NCBI GenBank assembly: GCA_003576695.1
Contig: QOZQ01000003.1
Coordinates: forward strand, 62,001-126,000
Direction: 5' to 3'
Length of the DNA: 64,000 nucleotides
Source: Taklimakanibacter lacteus
GTDB taxonomy: Bacteria > Pseudomonadota > Alphaproteobacteria > Rhizobiales > Aestuariivirgaceae
In this document: positions 17,309-25,718 of the stretch, in pieces
Numbering within the stretch: the stretch's first letter is position 1
How the letters are laid out: the number at the start of each line of letters is the position of its first letter
Position numbers and translations under genes: made by a program
Notes under the pieces: generated by a model
What the model was told of the DNA's origin: nothing
The model's input: the letters and a program-made list of their open reading frames with translations, nothing else
Database searches by the model: none

Positions 17309-17345
17309 GAGCGCCGAGCGTTCAATTGGAACCGCCTCGGCGCTC
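17309..17345 (+). terminator. Intrinsic terminator after the lipoprotein gene
   Basis: GAGCGCCGAG (17309-17318) pairs perfectly with CTCGGCGCTC (17336-17345). The stem is followed by TGTGCTTTTGTTT. Confidence 0.85.
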
Positions 17346-17358
17346 TGTGCTTTTGTTT

Positions 17359-17404
17359 GCGCATCGGCTTATCCGAAAACCGCGGCGCATTCTCGGTCCG
17401 ATGC
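17359..17404. repeat. Intergenic palindromic repeat, family A copy 2
   Basis: GCGCATCGGCTTATCCG to CGGTCCGATGC, inverted relative to copy 1. It directly abuts the porin stop codon at 17405. The preceding bases (GGCGCTCTGTGCTTTTGTTT) are also nearly shared with copy 3 at 33313. Confidence 0.8.
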
Positions 17405-18748
17405 TTACGGGAAGCGAAGCCAGGTGCCGAAGAACACCTGGAGGCTGTCATTGTCCTCTTCGGAGAAGACGATCGTATCAGCCACGTCATCCGCATTCGT
17501 GTCGGTCGCGGTAAAGCTGCCGACATCGTCGCGCTCGACATAGGTCGCGCCCACACCGACCGTGACCTGGCTGACCGGATCCCAGTAGACGCCGCCGCCG
17601 AAGCCGAGGGCTTCGCCGCCGAGATCATAGTCCTCATAGCCGGCACCGAGCTCCAGACGGGTGTCTTCCGAGAGGTTGGCGATGATGCCGACCGAGGCGG
17701 CCCAGAACTCGTCGTCAACCGTCAGGGGCCCGACATTGTTGGCATAGGACGAGGTGCCTTCACCGACCACGGCGCCCGCCGTGATCTGGAAGCCGTCGCT
17801 GATGCCGATCGTGCCGCCACCGCCGACCGCCCAGTCCGTGTCGCCGAAGTCGTCGTCCTGCACAAGGCCGACGAGCTGAGCCGTGAAGCTGTCCGACGAA
17901 TACATCAGATAGGCCTGAAGATTCGGAATGTCGGACGTATCGGCGGAAGCCGCAACCGGCAGAATATCTGCGCCGTCCGCGATATCGCCGTCCTTGTCGA
18001 CGTCGATACCGGCGGAGCCACCGAACGAATCGGTATCCTCAACCGAGATCGCGAAGGACAGCGGGCCTGAGCCATAGGTCAGGCGGAACTGCTCGTTATT
18101 GATGTTCGACGGGCCGAAGGAAGCAACCGGGCCGGTCGCCGCGAGCCAGTCCCAACCCACCTGCAGAGCGCCGGTGTTGTCATTGTAACCGGCCATCAGC
18201 TCCCATGACGGGGCGAACCTCCACCAGCCATAGGCCTTGTTCATCGAGGCGCTCTCGGAATAATCCGAGAAATTGCCGCCGCCCGACGCCTGCAGACGGA
18301 AATAGCCGCCCACTTCGCCGACCGCGGTGTCAACCTTGCCCTTGATGAAGATACGGCCGCGGACCGCGACGTCGACATTGTCACCCCGTTCGGTGGCGTC
18401 GAAGTCGCTATAGATCAAAGCCGTGCGGATTTCACCCGACACCGACACTTCCGCCGCCGGAGCAGCGTCAGCCGTCGGAACGACCGAAAGCGTGAAGCCC
18501 GAAGTCTCACGCACCTTGTCGGCATTGCGCTCGGCAAGGACGCCCTCATAGGTGCCCTGGCCGTCGCGGATCGACAGGAGGCTGTAGCCCGACGGCATCG
18601 ATGCCTGCGGCTGGGCCTCGAGCTGCGACACGCGGCTCTGCAGCGCCTCGATCTGGGCCTTGAGGGCCGACAGATCGTCAGCGCGGGCAGCCGTAGCCGT
18701 CACAGCCATCGCCGCGCCGGCCAGAAGGATCCACTTCGTCATCTTCAC
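17405..18748 (-). CDS. Outer-membrane porin, paralogue 1
   Basis: A 447-residue porin for diffusion of small solutes. It has a Sec signal ('WILLAGAAMAVTATAARADD') and a short N-terminal coiled coil ('LSALKAQIEALQSRVSQLEA'). A long series of alternating beta strands follows ('VSVSGEIRTALIYSDFDATE', 'GGYFRLQASGGGNFSDYSES') and the protein ends in an aromatic C-terminal strand, 'LQVFFGTWLRFP'. The GTG at 18748 corresponds to the ATG of the paralogue at 22704-24038 and follows GGGGAGAACC. The two proteins are near-identical in their first 220 residues and differ mainly in loops. A hypervariable stretch near residues 215-260 is Asp-rich here, possibly binding cations. Confidence 0.9.
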   Translation of the reverse strand: MKMTKWILLAGAAMAVTATAARADDLSALKAQIEALQSRVSQLEAQPQASMPSGYSLLSIRDGQGTYEGVLAERNADKVRETSGFTLSVVPTADAAPAAEVSVSGEIRTALIYSDFDATERGDNVDVAVRGRIFIKGKVDTAVGEVGGYFRLQASGGGNFSDYSESASMNKAYGWWRFAPSWELMAGYNDNTGALQVGWDWLAATGPVASFGPSNINNEQFRLTYGSGPLSFAISVEDTDSFGGSAGIDVDKDGDIADGADILPVAASADTSDIPNLQAYLMYSSDSFTAQLVGLVQDDDFGDTDWAVGGGGTIGISDGFQITAGAVVGEGTSSYANNVGPLTVDDEFWAASVGIIANLSEDTRLELGAGYEDYDLGGEALGFGGGVYWDPVSQVTVGVGATYVERDDVGSFTATDTNADDVADTIVFSEEDNDSLQVFFGTWLRFP

Positions 18749-19172
18749 TATTGGTTCTCCCCACATTTCGGAGCAGCGCCCCCGATCCCCTGCGAAACTG
18801 GCCTCGGAAGGCTGCACGACTTGAATCGATGCATGGCTGAACATGCATTCCGCCTGACTGTGGGGTCAAGTAACCTTGATGACCCCGTGATGGAATCCTG
18901 GCAAGTGTTGCCGGTTTGTCACATCAGCCCCCGAGCAAAGGAGCCGAAAGGGCGCTGTTCCTTATTGGGGCGGCCCCTGGAAACGGCCCAAGAAACACAA
19001 TTGATTTCAGGGGGTTGTCGAATCACCGATTTCACGAAGGGGGATTGGAACCATCGAGCCGGCCTCCATCGAGTTTGCACGCCTCTATTGCCCCACTTGG
19101 CGACCCTTCGGAAATGCGGCAAAGCGTATGGCCAGGAGCCTTATTCTGGATGGGCGGTGCAGATTGAAGACG
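18749..19172. other. Divergent intergenic region between porin 1 and the sulfotransferase
   Basis: The porin-proximal half (about 18760-18920) is a diverged copy of the region upstream of porin 2 (24050-24230). I see no credible gene. The right half contains the leader of the TPR-sulfotransferase, with only a weak GAAG ribosome site before 19173. Confidence 0.6.
18856..18877 (-). promoter_or_regulatory. Conserved upstream box of porin 1, probable -35 region
   Basis: A 22-nt block is identical here and at 24150-24171, 108 and 112 nt upstream of the two porin start codons. On the minus strand it contains CTTGACC (TTGACC at 18864-18869), a good match to alphaproteobacterial -35 elements. The -10 is not obvious. 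Confidence 0.5.
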
Positions 19173-20768
19173 ATGACGAAACTAACTCTTGGACAGGACG
19201 CAGTGCCAGCGCGGGTGCGCCAGATCGGGTCGCTCATTCAGGGCGGCGAGATGGACAAGGCTGAAACGGCCGCGCTCGAGCTGCTCAATAGTCACCCCAA
19301 GCGGCCCGAGGTTCATACCATTCTTGGCATGATCTATCTCCAGCAGTTGAAGCGCAGTCGCGCTCTTCCTTATCTGGAGTTCGCGGCCAAGGCGGAGCCT
19401 CGGAACCCGGCCTATCTCAACAATCTGGGGCGTCTCTATCTCGATCTCCGGGCGATCGAGCTGGCTTTGCCATTCCTTCATAACGCGCTCACCATCGATC
19501 CGAAACTGACACCCACCCTGATCTCGATCGGCGAATATTACCTGTCGGTCGGAAAGGCGGCCCTGGGCCTGCCTTATCTGGAACGTGCCCTGCGCAATGA
19601 GCCGAAGAACGCGAAGGCGAAATGGCATCTTGGCGAAGCCCTCGATGCGCTGGGCAAAAGCGATGAAGCCAATCGCCATTACCAAGAGCTGCACCAAGAT
19701 GGCAAAATGCTTGCCGACAGCTTGTATGCCATGTCACGAAACAACCAGCCGGGGCAGAATGCCCCGCTGATGGCTGAGGCCGAGCGTCTGCTGGGCGAAG
19801 ACAATCTGCCCGGCCCAATTGCCGGCAAGCTCCACACCTCGTTGGGCTTCATGCTTGAGAAGGAGGGCAAGTATCCACAGGCATTCGATCATTTCGATCA
19901 GGCAAACCGGGTGAATCCGGCAAATTTCGACATCGAGAAATTTCGTCAGTGGGTGGATGCGGCGATCGAAAAGTTCACTCCGGAGGTGTTTCGCGAATAT
20001 GCCGGTCTTGGACACGAAAGTGAGCTTCCCGTGCTGGTTGTCGGAATGCCCAGGTCCGGCACGACCTTGACCGAGCAGGTGATCGCGAGTCACGGCCAGG
20101 CCGCCGGGGCCGGAGAACTGACGCGCATAGGCCAGTTCGCGGCAGCCTATGGCTACCAAAGGGATGTGAACAAATTCATTGAGGGCTGGGGCGGACTTGG
20201 AGCTCATGGCATTCGCGAGATCGCGGACAACTATGTCAATCTCCTGCGCTTTCACGCGCGAGGCGAAGTGCGGGTCGTCGACAAGCTGCCCCACAATTTT
20301 GTCAATCTGGGATTTGCAGCGCTTCTGCTGCCGAAAGCCCGCATTGTGCACTGCTCACGCAATCCGGCCGATACATGTCTGTCCTGCTTCCAGAATCCGC
20401 TGAACGACGCGCATCCCTACAGCCGGGATCTTACGCATCTCGGTCTCTACTATCGCGAATACCGGCGCCTCATGGAGCATTGGAAAAAGGTCCTTCCCTT
20501 GGAGATTTATGAGCTCAGCTATGAGCGGCTCACGGCGGATTTCGAAGGCGAATCGCGCAAGCTCATCGATTTCATTGGCTTGCCATGGGACCCGGCCTGC
20601 CTCCAGTTTCATGAGGCAGAGTCGACCGTTCGTACATTCAGCAAGCAACAGGTCAGAAACCCGATCTATAAAAGTTCGGTCGAGCGCTGGCGTCGCTATG
20701 AATCTGAACTGCAACCGTTACTCACAGCTCTGGGCGATCTGATGCAGCCGGCGGACGTTGATCGGTGA
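19173..20768 (+). CDS. TPR-repeat sulfotransferase
   Basis: A 531-residue cytosolic protein. Residues about 10-215 are tetratricopeptide repeats ('NPAYLNNLGRLYLDLRAIEL', 'AKWHLGEALDALGKSDEANR'). The C-terminal half is a PAPS-dependent sulfotransferase, with the 5'-phosphosulfate loop 'VVGMPRSGTTLTEQVIASHG' and the 3'-phosphate motif 'IVHCSRNPADTCLSCF'. The family moves sulfate to sugars, lipids or proteins. The ATG at 19173 is chosen for its GAAG; an in-frame ATG at 19128 is possible. It is followed after 7 nt by a TPR/ATP-grasp gene, so the two probably work on one target. Confidence 0.87.
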   Translation: MTKLTLGQDAVPARVRQIGSLIQGGEMDKAETAALELLNSHPKRPEVHTILGMIYLQQLKRSRALPYLEFAAKAEPRNPAYLNNLGRLYLDLRAIELALPFLHNALTIDPKLTPTLISIGEYYLSVGKAALGLPYLERALRNEPKNAKAKWHLGEALDALGKSDEANRHYQELHQDGKMLADSLYAMSRNNQPGQNAPLMAEAERLLGEDNLPGPIAGKLHTSLGFMLEKEGKYPQAFDHFDQANRVNPANFDIEKFRQWVDAAIEKFTPEVFREYAGLGHESELPVLVVGMPRSGTTLTEQVIASHGQAAGAGELTRIGQFAAAYGYQRDVNKFIEGWGGLGAHGIREIADNYVNLLRFHARGEVRVVDKLPHNFVNLGFAALLLPKARIVHCSRNPADTCLSCFQNPLNDAHPYSRDLTHLGLYYREYRRLMEHWKKVLPLEIYELSYERLTADFEGESRKLIDFIGLPWDPACLQFHEAESTVRTFSKQQVRNPIYKSSVERWRRYESELQPLLTALGDLMQPADVDR

Positions 20769-20775
20769 GTGGCAG

Positions 20776-22521
20776 GTGAATGAGGCTCGCGGCATTGAGA
20801 ATCTGGCGGGGCGGGATCGGGCGCTCGCCTTGCACAAGGCCGGCAGGATCGTCGAGGCGATCGACGCCTATGAGACGATTCTGCGGGCGGAACCGGCCAA
20901 TGCCGACATTCTGGGGTTGCTCTCGGTTGCGCAACTGAGGCTTGGCCAGGAGAAGAAAGGACTGGCCAGCTGGCGCAAGAGCCTCGCGCTCGAGAAGACG
21001 GTGCCGGGCAGGCTGCGCAACATCGCGAATTTCCTGCTGGCCATGCAGCAGATGGACGAGGTCCGCTCCTTGCAGCCTGGATATGAGGGGCTCACCACCG
21101 ATTTCCTCGATGGCCTGGAAATTCCGGATTGGCCCCAGGACCTCCCGCTCGACAAGGCCGGTCGCTCGGTGATCGTGGCGCTGGCGCAATGTCTTGTCGA
21201 CTTCAATCACAGGAAAGAGGCATTGCGGCTGCTGGACAGCGCGCTTGCAGGTCTTTCCGGCGATCCTGACTTCCTCGCTGTGGCCATTCCCGTGATGCTC
21301 GAAGCCGGCGACGCCGAAAAGGCACTCGCGCTCCTTCAACCGCTTACGGCAGAATCACAACGTGACAATGGAGCGCTTCTGATCGCCCATGCCGCGGCCG
21401 CCGCGGCAATGGAACGAGCGGAGGAAGCGCAGGCCCTGAGCCGCAGGGCAAGGGAGGCCGTTCCGGTTTATCTGTCACGCAAAATGCCGAACCAGCGCAT
21501 GCTCATCGGCGTGCTGAGCCCAGAACCCAAGATCATCACCCGGGCGTTTACCCCGTTCGTCTTCCATTTCAACGCGGCTACGCCCGCGACTCTGGTTTCG
21601 AAGATGAATGACGAGTTTCGTTTTCTCTCGATATTTCCACAGTCGCAGTCTACGGCCGGGGCCCTCGCGGCCCTTCCGAGGCCGCAGATCATCATCAACA
21701 ACTGGGTCAATGCCGAGGTCCTCACCAAGCCCGACACGCTCGATTTCATCTCCGCTTACGCCGACAGCTTTGGTGTTCCGGTAATCAACCACCCGCGCCG
21801 CGCCGCGGTCACCACGCGCCAGCACAATGCCGAGCGTTTGGCCGGAATCCCGAATGTCATCGTGCCGCGCGTCCTCAGAATCATCAATGAGCCCGAGAAG
21901 CGCGGCCTCGTGGTCCGGGTGGTCGAGGAGAAAGTCGGCTTCCCTGTGATCATCCGCAACACATTCGGGCAGAAGGGATGGGAGACGGCGAAGATCGAGA
22001 CCGCTGCCGAACTCAGCGCCTATCTTGCCAATGCGCAAGATCCGCAGCTCTATGCGATCGAATATTTCCACAACACCATAGCCGAGGGGGCTCACCGGAA
22101 GATCAGGGCAGCGGTGATCGGCGGCGAGCTGTTCGTGCTGCATGTGCATTTCGGGGCGCAGTGGAATGTCCACCGGGCCGAGGATCGCAGAGGCCTCACG
22201 GCTTTCGATACCGGGGGCACCGCCACGGCTTTCGCCCAGGAGATTCTGAAGCGCCCGGAAGCGGCGCTCGGCAAGCCGGCGATGGAGGCTTTGCGGGAAA
22301 TCCGCAACCGCACGCCTCTCGACATTTACGGCATCGATTTCAATCTGATGCCGGACGGGCGCATCCTGTTCTTTGAAGCCAATGCCGCCATGCATATCAG
22401 CATGCGCGAAAGAGAGGATTTGCCGGAAACGCGGCTGGCCATGCGCAAGGCCTATCGCCGCCTCTTCGAGAACCCGCCGCCCGGCCCGTCAGCTGCGGCC
22501 AACGCCCCCGAGGTGAGCTGA
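20776..22521 (+). CDS. TPR/ATP-grasp fusion protein, paralogue 1
   Basis: A 581-residue protein. The N-terminal third is helical TPR-like ('ALALHKAGRIVEAIDAYETI', 'ILGLLSVAQLRLGQEKKGLA'). From about residue 240 it reads as a pre-ATP-grasp plus ATP-grasp domain: 'FGVPVINHPRRAAVTTRQ', 'GFPVIIRNTFGQKGWETAKI', 'RKIRAAVIGGELFVLHVHFG', and the metal-binding end 'YGIDFNLMPDG' with FFEANAAM. ATP-grasp enzymes join a carboxylate to an amine or thiol through an acyl phosphate; the substrate here is unknown. The GTG at 20776 is preferred (GGTGAG six bases before); a TTG at 20758 would overlap the sulfotransferase. A close paralogue lies at 25719. Confidence 0.75.
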   Translation: MNEARGIENLAGRDRALALHKAGRIVEAIDAYETILRAEPANADILGLLSVAQLRLGQEKKGLASWRKSLALEKTVPGRLRNIANFLLAMQQMDEVRSLQPGYEGLTTDFLDGLEIPDWPQDLPLDKAGRSVIVALAQCLVDFNHRKEALRLLDSALAGLSGDPDFLAVAIPVMLEAGDAEKALALLQPLTAESQRDNGALLIAHAAAAAAMERAEEAQALSRRAREAVPVYLSRKMPNQRMLIGVLSPEPKIITRAFTPFVFHFNAATPATLVSKMNDEFRFLSIFPQSQSTAGALAALPRPQIIINNWVNAEVLTKPDTLDFISAYADSFGVPVINHPRRAAVTTRQHNAERLAGIPNVIVPRVLRIINEPEKRGLVVRVVEEKVGFPVIIRNTFGQKGWETAKIETAAELSAYLANAQDPQLYAIEYFHNTIAEGAHRKIRAAVIGGELFVLHVHFGAQWNVHRAEDRRGLTAFDTGGTATAFAQEILKRPEAALGKPAMEALREIRNRTPLDIYGIDFNLMPDGRILFFEANAAMHISMREREDLPETRLAMRKAYRRLFENPPPGPSAAANAPEVS

Positions 22522-22608
22522 ATATTCCGGATCGAGAGGCGCGCGAGAGCCTGCGGGGCAGGCAATCTCGCACAAGTCGCCTATGGCCGCAATCAGCAAA
22601 AGCAAAGA

Positions 22609-22633
22609 CCCCCGCTGCGGCTTGCAACGGGGG
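22609..22633 (-). terminator. Intrinsic terminator of porin 2
   Basis: On the minus strand CCCCCG/CGGGGG arms enclose a 13-nt loop and are followed by GTCTTTGCTTTTGCT. It lies about 70 nt past the porin 2 stop. Confidence 0.75.
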
Positions 22634-22703
22634 CCCTTGTAGGGGACCAGCCTGGCATCCAGAAGCGGGAGCAACCGATGCCAGGTATTTGTCCTCAATT
22701 CGC

Positions 22704-24038
22704 TTACGGGAAGCGCAGCCAAGTGCCGAAGAAGATCTGCAGGCTGTCATTGTCGTCTTCATCGACAATTTCAACATGCTCTTCGGTTTCAGAGATCGGA
22801 GCGATGCCGAAGCCCTGCGTGTCGTCACGATCGATATAGGTCGCGCCGATGCCCAGCGTGACCTGGCTGACCGGATCCCAGTAGATGCCGCCGCCGAAGC
22901 CCAGCGCCGTACCAGATACATCGTAGTCCTCATAGCCGGCACCCAGTTCCAACCGGGTGTCTTCCGAGAGGCCGGCGATGATGCCGACCGAGGCACCCCA
23001 GAACTCTTCGTCATTCGTCAGAGGCCCGACATTGTTGGCATAGGAGGTCGTGCCTTCGCCGAACACGGCGGCCGCCGTGATCTGGAAGCCGTCGCTGATG
23101 CCGATCGTGCCGCCACCGCCGACCGCCCAGTCCGTGTCGCCGAAGTCATCATCCTGCACCAGACCCACCAGCTGAGCCGTGAAGCTGTCCGACGAGTACA
23201 TGATGTAGGCCTGGAGATTCGGAAGGTCCGAACGATCCACCGTAGAACCTGTGACGACCGCAAGAGTCGCTGCAGTAATTAGCCCCGTATCCGAGACGTT
23301 GACCGCTGTTAACGCTCCATCCGGATCTTCAACCGAGATCGCGAAGGACAGCGGGCCGGACGCATAGGTCAGGCGGAACTGCTCGTTGTTGATGTTCGAC
23401 GGACCGAAGGAGTTGACCGGGCCGGTCGCCGCCATCCAGTCCCAACCGGCCTGAAGAGCGGCCGTGTGGTCGTTGTAACCAGCCATCAGCTCCCATGACG
23501 GGGCGAACTTCCACCAGCCATAGGCCTTGTTCATCACAGCGCTCTCGGAATAATCCGAGAAGTTGCTGCCGCCCGCCGCCTGCAGACGGAAATAGCCGCC
23601 CACTTCGCCGACCGCGGTGTCAACCTTGCCCTTGATGAAGATACGGCCACGGACCGCGACGTCGACATTGTCACCCCGTTCGGTGGCGTCGAAGTCGCTG
23701 TAGATCAACGCCGTGCGGATTTCGCCCGACACCGACACTTCCGCCACCGGAGCAACGTCAGCCGTCGGAACGACCGAAAGCGTGAAGCCCGAAGACTCAC
23801 GCACCTTGTCGGCATTGCGCTCGGCAAGGACGCCCTCGAAGGTGCCCTGGCCGTCGCGGATCGACAGGAGGCTGTAGCCCGACGGCATCGACGCCTGCGG
23901 CTGAGCCTCGAGCTGCGACACGCGGCTCTGCAGCGCCTCGATCTGGGCCTTGAGGGCACCGAGATCGTCAGCGCGGGCAGCCGTAGCCGTCACAGCGATC
24001 GCCGCCCCGGCCAGAAGTGCCCACTTTGTCATTTTCAT
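22704..24038 (-). CDS. Outer-membrane porin, paralogue 2
   Basis: A 444-residue porin nearly identical to that at 17405-18748 over the signal peptide, coiled coil and first strands, and again in the last third ('YAEMW'-free ending 'LQIFFGTWLRFP'). The differences cluster near residues 245-275 ('DPDGALTAVNVSDTGLITAA' versus an Asp-rich loop in the other copy) and in a C-terminal loop ('QGFGIAPISETEEHVEIVDE'). That pattern fits divergence of surface or eyelet loops and hence of pore selectivity. The ATG at 24038 follows GGGAGAACCATA. The upstream region is also duplicated. Confidence 0.9.
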   Translation of the reverse strand: MKMTKWALLAGAAIAVTATAARADDLGALKAQIEALQSRVSQLEAQPQASMPSGYSLLSIRDGQGTFEGVLAERNADKVRESSGFTLSVVPTADVAPVAEVSVSGEIRTALIYSDFDATERGDNVDVAVRGRIFIKGKVDTAVGEVGGYFRLQAAGGSNFSDYSESAVMNKAYGWWKFAPSWELMAGYNDHTAALQAGWDWMAATGPVNSFGPSNINNEQFRLTYASGPLSFAISVEDPDGALTAVNVSDTGLITAATLAVVTGSTVDRSDLPNLQAYIMYSSDSFTAQLVGLVQDDDFGDTDWAVGGGGTIGISDGFQITAAAVFGEGTTSYANNVGPLTNDEEFWGASVGIIAGLSEDTRLELGAGYEDYDVSGTALGFGGGIYWDPVSQVTLGIGATYIDRDDTQGFGIAPISETEEHVEIVDEDDNDSLQIFFGTWLRFP

Positions 24039-24149
24039 TATGGTTCTCCCACATTCTGGGTTTTAAAAACTGCCCCCCGATCCCCTACGAAACTGGCGTT
24101 GGAAGGCTGCACGACCTGAATCGTGCATAGCGAAACAATCATCCTGCGT

Positions 24150-24171
24150 GACTGTGGGGTCAAGTAACCTT
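24150..24171 (-). promoter_or_regulatory. Conserved upstream box of porin 2, probable -35 region
   Basis: Identical to 18856-18877. TTGACC on the minus strand is at 24158-24163. Confidence 0.5.
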
Positions 24172-24396
24172 GGCGACTCTGTGACGGAATCCTGGCGAGT
24201 GTTGCCGGTTTGCCACATCTGGGCCGGGCAAATACCTGGGAAAAACACGGATTCTTAACTTAGGCAGGCGGGTATGCAACCTAAGATTTCAGTATATTGT
24301 TGAAAATTACCTAGGGATAGGCGCCATCTTGGAGAATCGCGGACGCAAATCGGCGAGACGATCAACCGGCGGTCGGGTCGCCTCTAAGTCTAGCTG
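24172..24396. other. Intergenic region between porin 2 and the GIY-YIG gene
   Basis: Together with the porin leader this makes a gap of 358 nt. The part near 24245-24320 is noticeably AT-richer than its surroundings. I see no gene or clear repeat in it. Confidence 0.5.
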
Positions 24397-24636
24397 TCAT
24401 AAGCGTTTTTTTGAAAAGGCTCGGCCGGATGGGGATTTGAGGTACTTTTCGAATGCGAAGGCCTTTTCTTTGTCCGAAAAGGCCATGTAAGTCTTGATAG
24501 CCCAGGGAGCGTATTTAGCCGTATGCGGCACCTGACCCGAATTATGCCGCTCCAAGCGTGACCGCAGGTCTGAAGTTACCCCCACATAGTATCGCTGCGG
24601 GTGGTCTATGCTTTGCAAAATGTAGACATAGACCAT
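24397..24636 (-). CDS. Small GIY-YIG nuclease-domain protein
   Basis: A 79-residue stand-alone GIY-YIG domain: 'MVYVYILQSIDHPQRYYVGV' holds the paired VYI...YYVG strands, then 'TSDLRSRLERHNSGQVPHTA' with the catalytic-type Arg, and 'KEKAFAFEKYLKSPSGRAFS' with the conserved Glu. Such short proteins are common in bacterial genomes; their targets are not established. It stands alone on the minus strand next to the tRNA-Val gene. Confidence 0.85.
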   Translation of the reverse strand: MVYVYILQSIDHPQRYYVGVTSDLRSRLERHNSGQVPHTAKYAPWAIKTYMAFSDKEKAFAFEKYLKSPSGRAFSKKRL

Positions 24637-24662
24637 TGGAGTTTAGCGCTGATTTGCCCGAA

Positions 24663-24844
24663 AAACCGGCCCGCCTGCGGCCTGCTTCGCGCGCTTCGCG
24701 AGCGAATTAATGCAGGATATACAGGGCTGATCTACGCACGCAAACGGGTGGCACAGAGGCTTGCCGAGCCGTAGCTCGCGGAAACCGGCCCGCCTTCGCC
24801 CTGCGGGCTCCGGCGCGGCAGCCTTCGCACGCTTCGCGAGCGAA
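24663..24844. repeat. Direct repeats beside the tRNA gene
   Basis: AAACCGGCCCGCCT occurs at 24663-24676 and 24782-24795. CGCTTCGCGAGCGAA occurs at 24692-24706 and 24830-24844. In the copy nearer the tRNA, AGCCTTCGC (24820-24828) and GCGAAGGCT (24840-24848) form a hairpin starting at the CCA end of the tRNA, a likely terminator for it. Confidence 0.65.
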
Positions 24845-24847
24845 GGC

Positions 24848-24923
24848 TGGTGGGCGATACTGGACTCGAACCAGTGACCCCTGCGATGTGAACACAGTGC
24901 TCTACCAACTGAGCTAATCGCCC
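24848..24923 (-). tRNA. tRNA-Val, anticodon CAC
   Basis: The minus strand reads GGGCGAT...ATCGCCC-A-CCA. The acceptor stem is a 7-bp perfect pair, the D arm is GCTCAGTTGGTAGAGC, and the anticodon stem CTGTG/CGCAG encloses the loop TTCACAT with anticodon CAC. The T arm is ACTGG-TTCGAGT-CCAGT. The CCA end is encoded, giving 76 nt in all. It decodes GUG. Confidence 0.96.
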
Positions 24924-24963
24924 TCTGAGGGTGCCGCGATATAGGGTCGAGCCCTCGCCAAAG

Positions 24964-25635
24964 TCAAGAATTGAGCGCGGCCATGATCGGCTCATAGGCC
25001 TCGGCGAAATGGCCGACCAGGGCATCGGGCCCATAGGTTTCGATGGGGTGGGCCGTATAGCCGAAAGTCACCCCGATGATGGGGACCCCGGCGGCGCGGG
25101 CCGTCAGCACGTCCGTCTCGCTGTCGCCGACCAGCAGCGAGCGGCCTTGCTCGCCCCTCATCCTTTTCAGCGCCTCGCGATAGGGAGCGGGATCGGGCTT
25201 GGCGACCCCGATCGTGTCCGGCCCGATGATGGCGCCGAAATAGGCGCCCATGCCCAGCGCCTCGATCAGTTTTACCGAAAGCCCTTCGAGCTTGTTGGTG
25301 CAGATGCCGAGGCTCACACCTTCGGCGGCCAGCCGGTCGAGCAAAGTGAGGCATCCCGGAAAGGGGGCGCTGCCTATGGCGATATTGTCGCCGTAATAGG
25401 CGACGAACTCGCCATAGAGCGCTTCAATGTCATCGCTGCCCAGGGGCTCTCCGGTGGCGGCAAGCCCGCGTGCGATGAGCTTGCGCGCGCCGTGCCCGAC
25501 AAAGGCGCGTACTTCATCGAGCGTGACTTCCCGGCGTCCGCGCAACGCCAGGCAGTGATTGGTGGCGCGCCACAGATCGGGCGCGGTGTCGACGAGGGTC
25601 CCGTCGAGATCGAAAATGACGGCTTTGCTGCTCAT
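24964..25635 (-). CDS. gph: Phosphoglycolate phosphatase, HAD family
   Basis: A 223-residue HAD-superfamily hydrolase that would dephosphorylate 2-phosphoglycolate. Motif I is 'AVIFDLDGTLVDTAPDLWRA' at the N-terminus, motif II 'LGICTNK', motif III the Lys in 'IGVAKPDPAPYREALKRM', and motif IV 'SLLVGDSETDVLTARAAGVP'. The ATG at 25635 places motif I at the N-terminus as usual; a 40-residue in-frame extension reaching 25755 has no such support. It diverges from the second TPR/ATP-grasp gene. Confidence 0.9.
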   Translation of the reverse strand: MSSKAVIFDLDGTLVDTAPDLWRATNHCLALRGRREVTLDEVRAFVGHGARKLIARGLAATGEPLGSDDIEALYGEFVAYYGDNIAIGSAPFPGCLTLLDRLAAEGVSLGICTNKLEGLSVKLIEALGMGAYFGAIIGPDTIGVAKPDPAPYREALKRMRGEQGRSLLVGDSETDVLTARAAGVPIIGVTFGYTAHPIETYGPDALVGHFAEAYEPIMAALNS

Positions 25636-25684
25636 GATGACGATGATGTGAAAGGTGGACCTGCGATCTAGAATGCGCCGCACC

Positions 25685-25717
25685 AATTTGCAAGCTGCCG
25701 CCGGAGCGCTACGATCG
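25685..25717. repeat. Direct repeat, copy 1, before the second TPR/ATP-grasp gene
   Basis: About 33 nt (ATTTGCAAGC...CTACGATCGG) ending just before the start codon at 25719. A copy differing at roughly three or four positions lies at 27452-27484, immediately after that gene's stop codon. Confidence 0.65.
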
Positions 25718-25718
25718 G

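Noticed and set aside
19734-20351. Minus-strand 205-codon frame opposite the sulfotransferase
   Set aside because: The plus strand carries clear TPR and PAPS-binding motifs; the minus frame has none.
24663-24844. Possible CRISPR-like repeat array
   Set aside because: Only two copies of each short unit, with irregular spacing and no cas genes.
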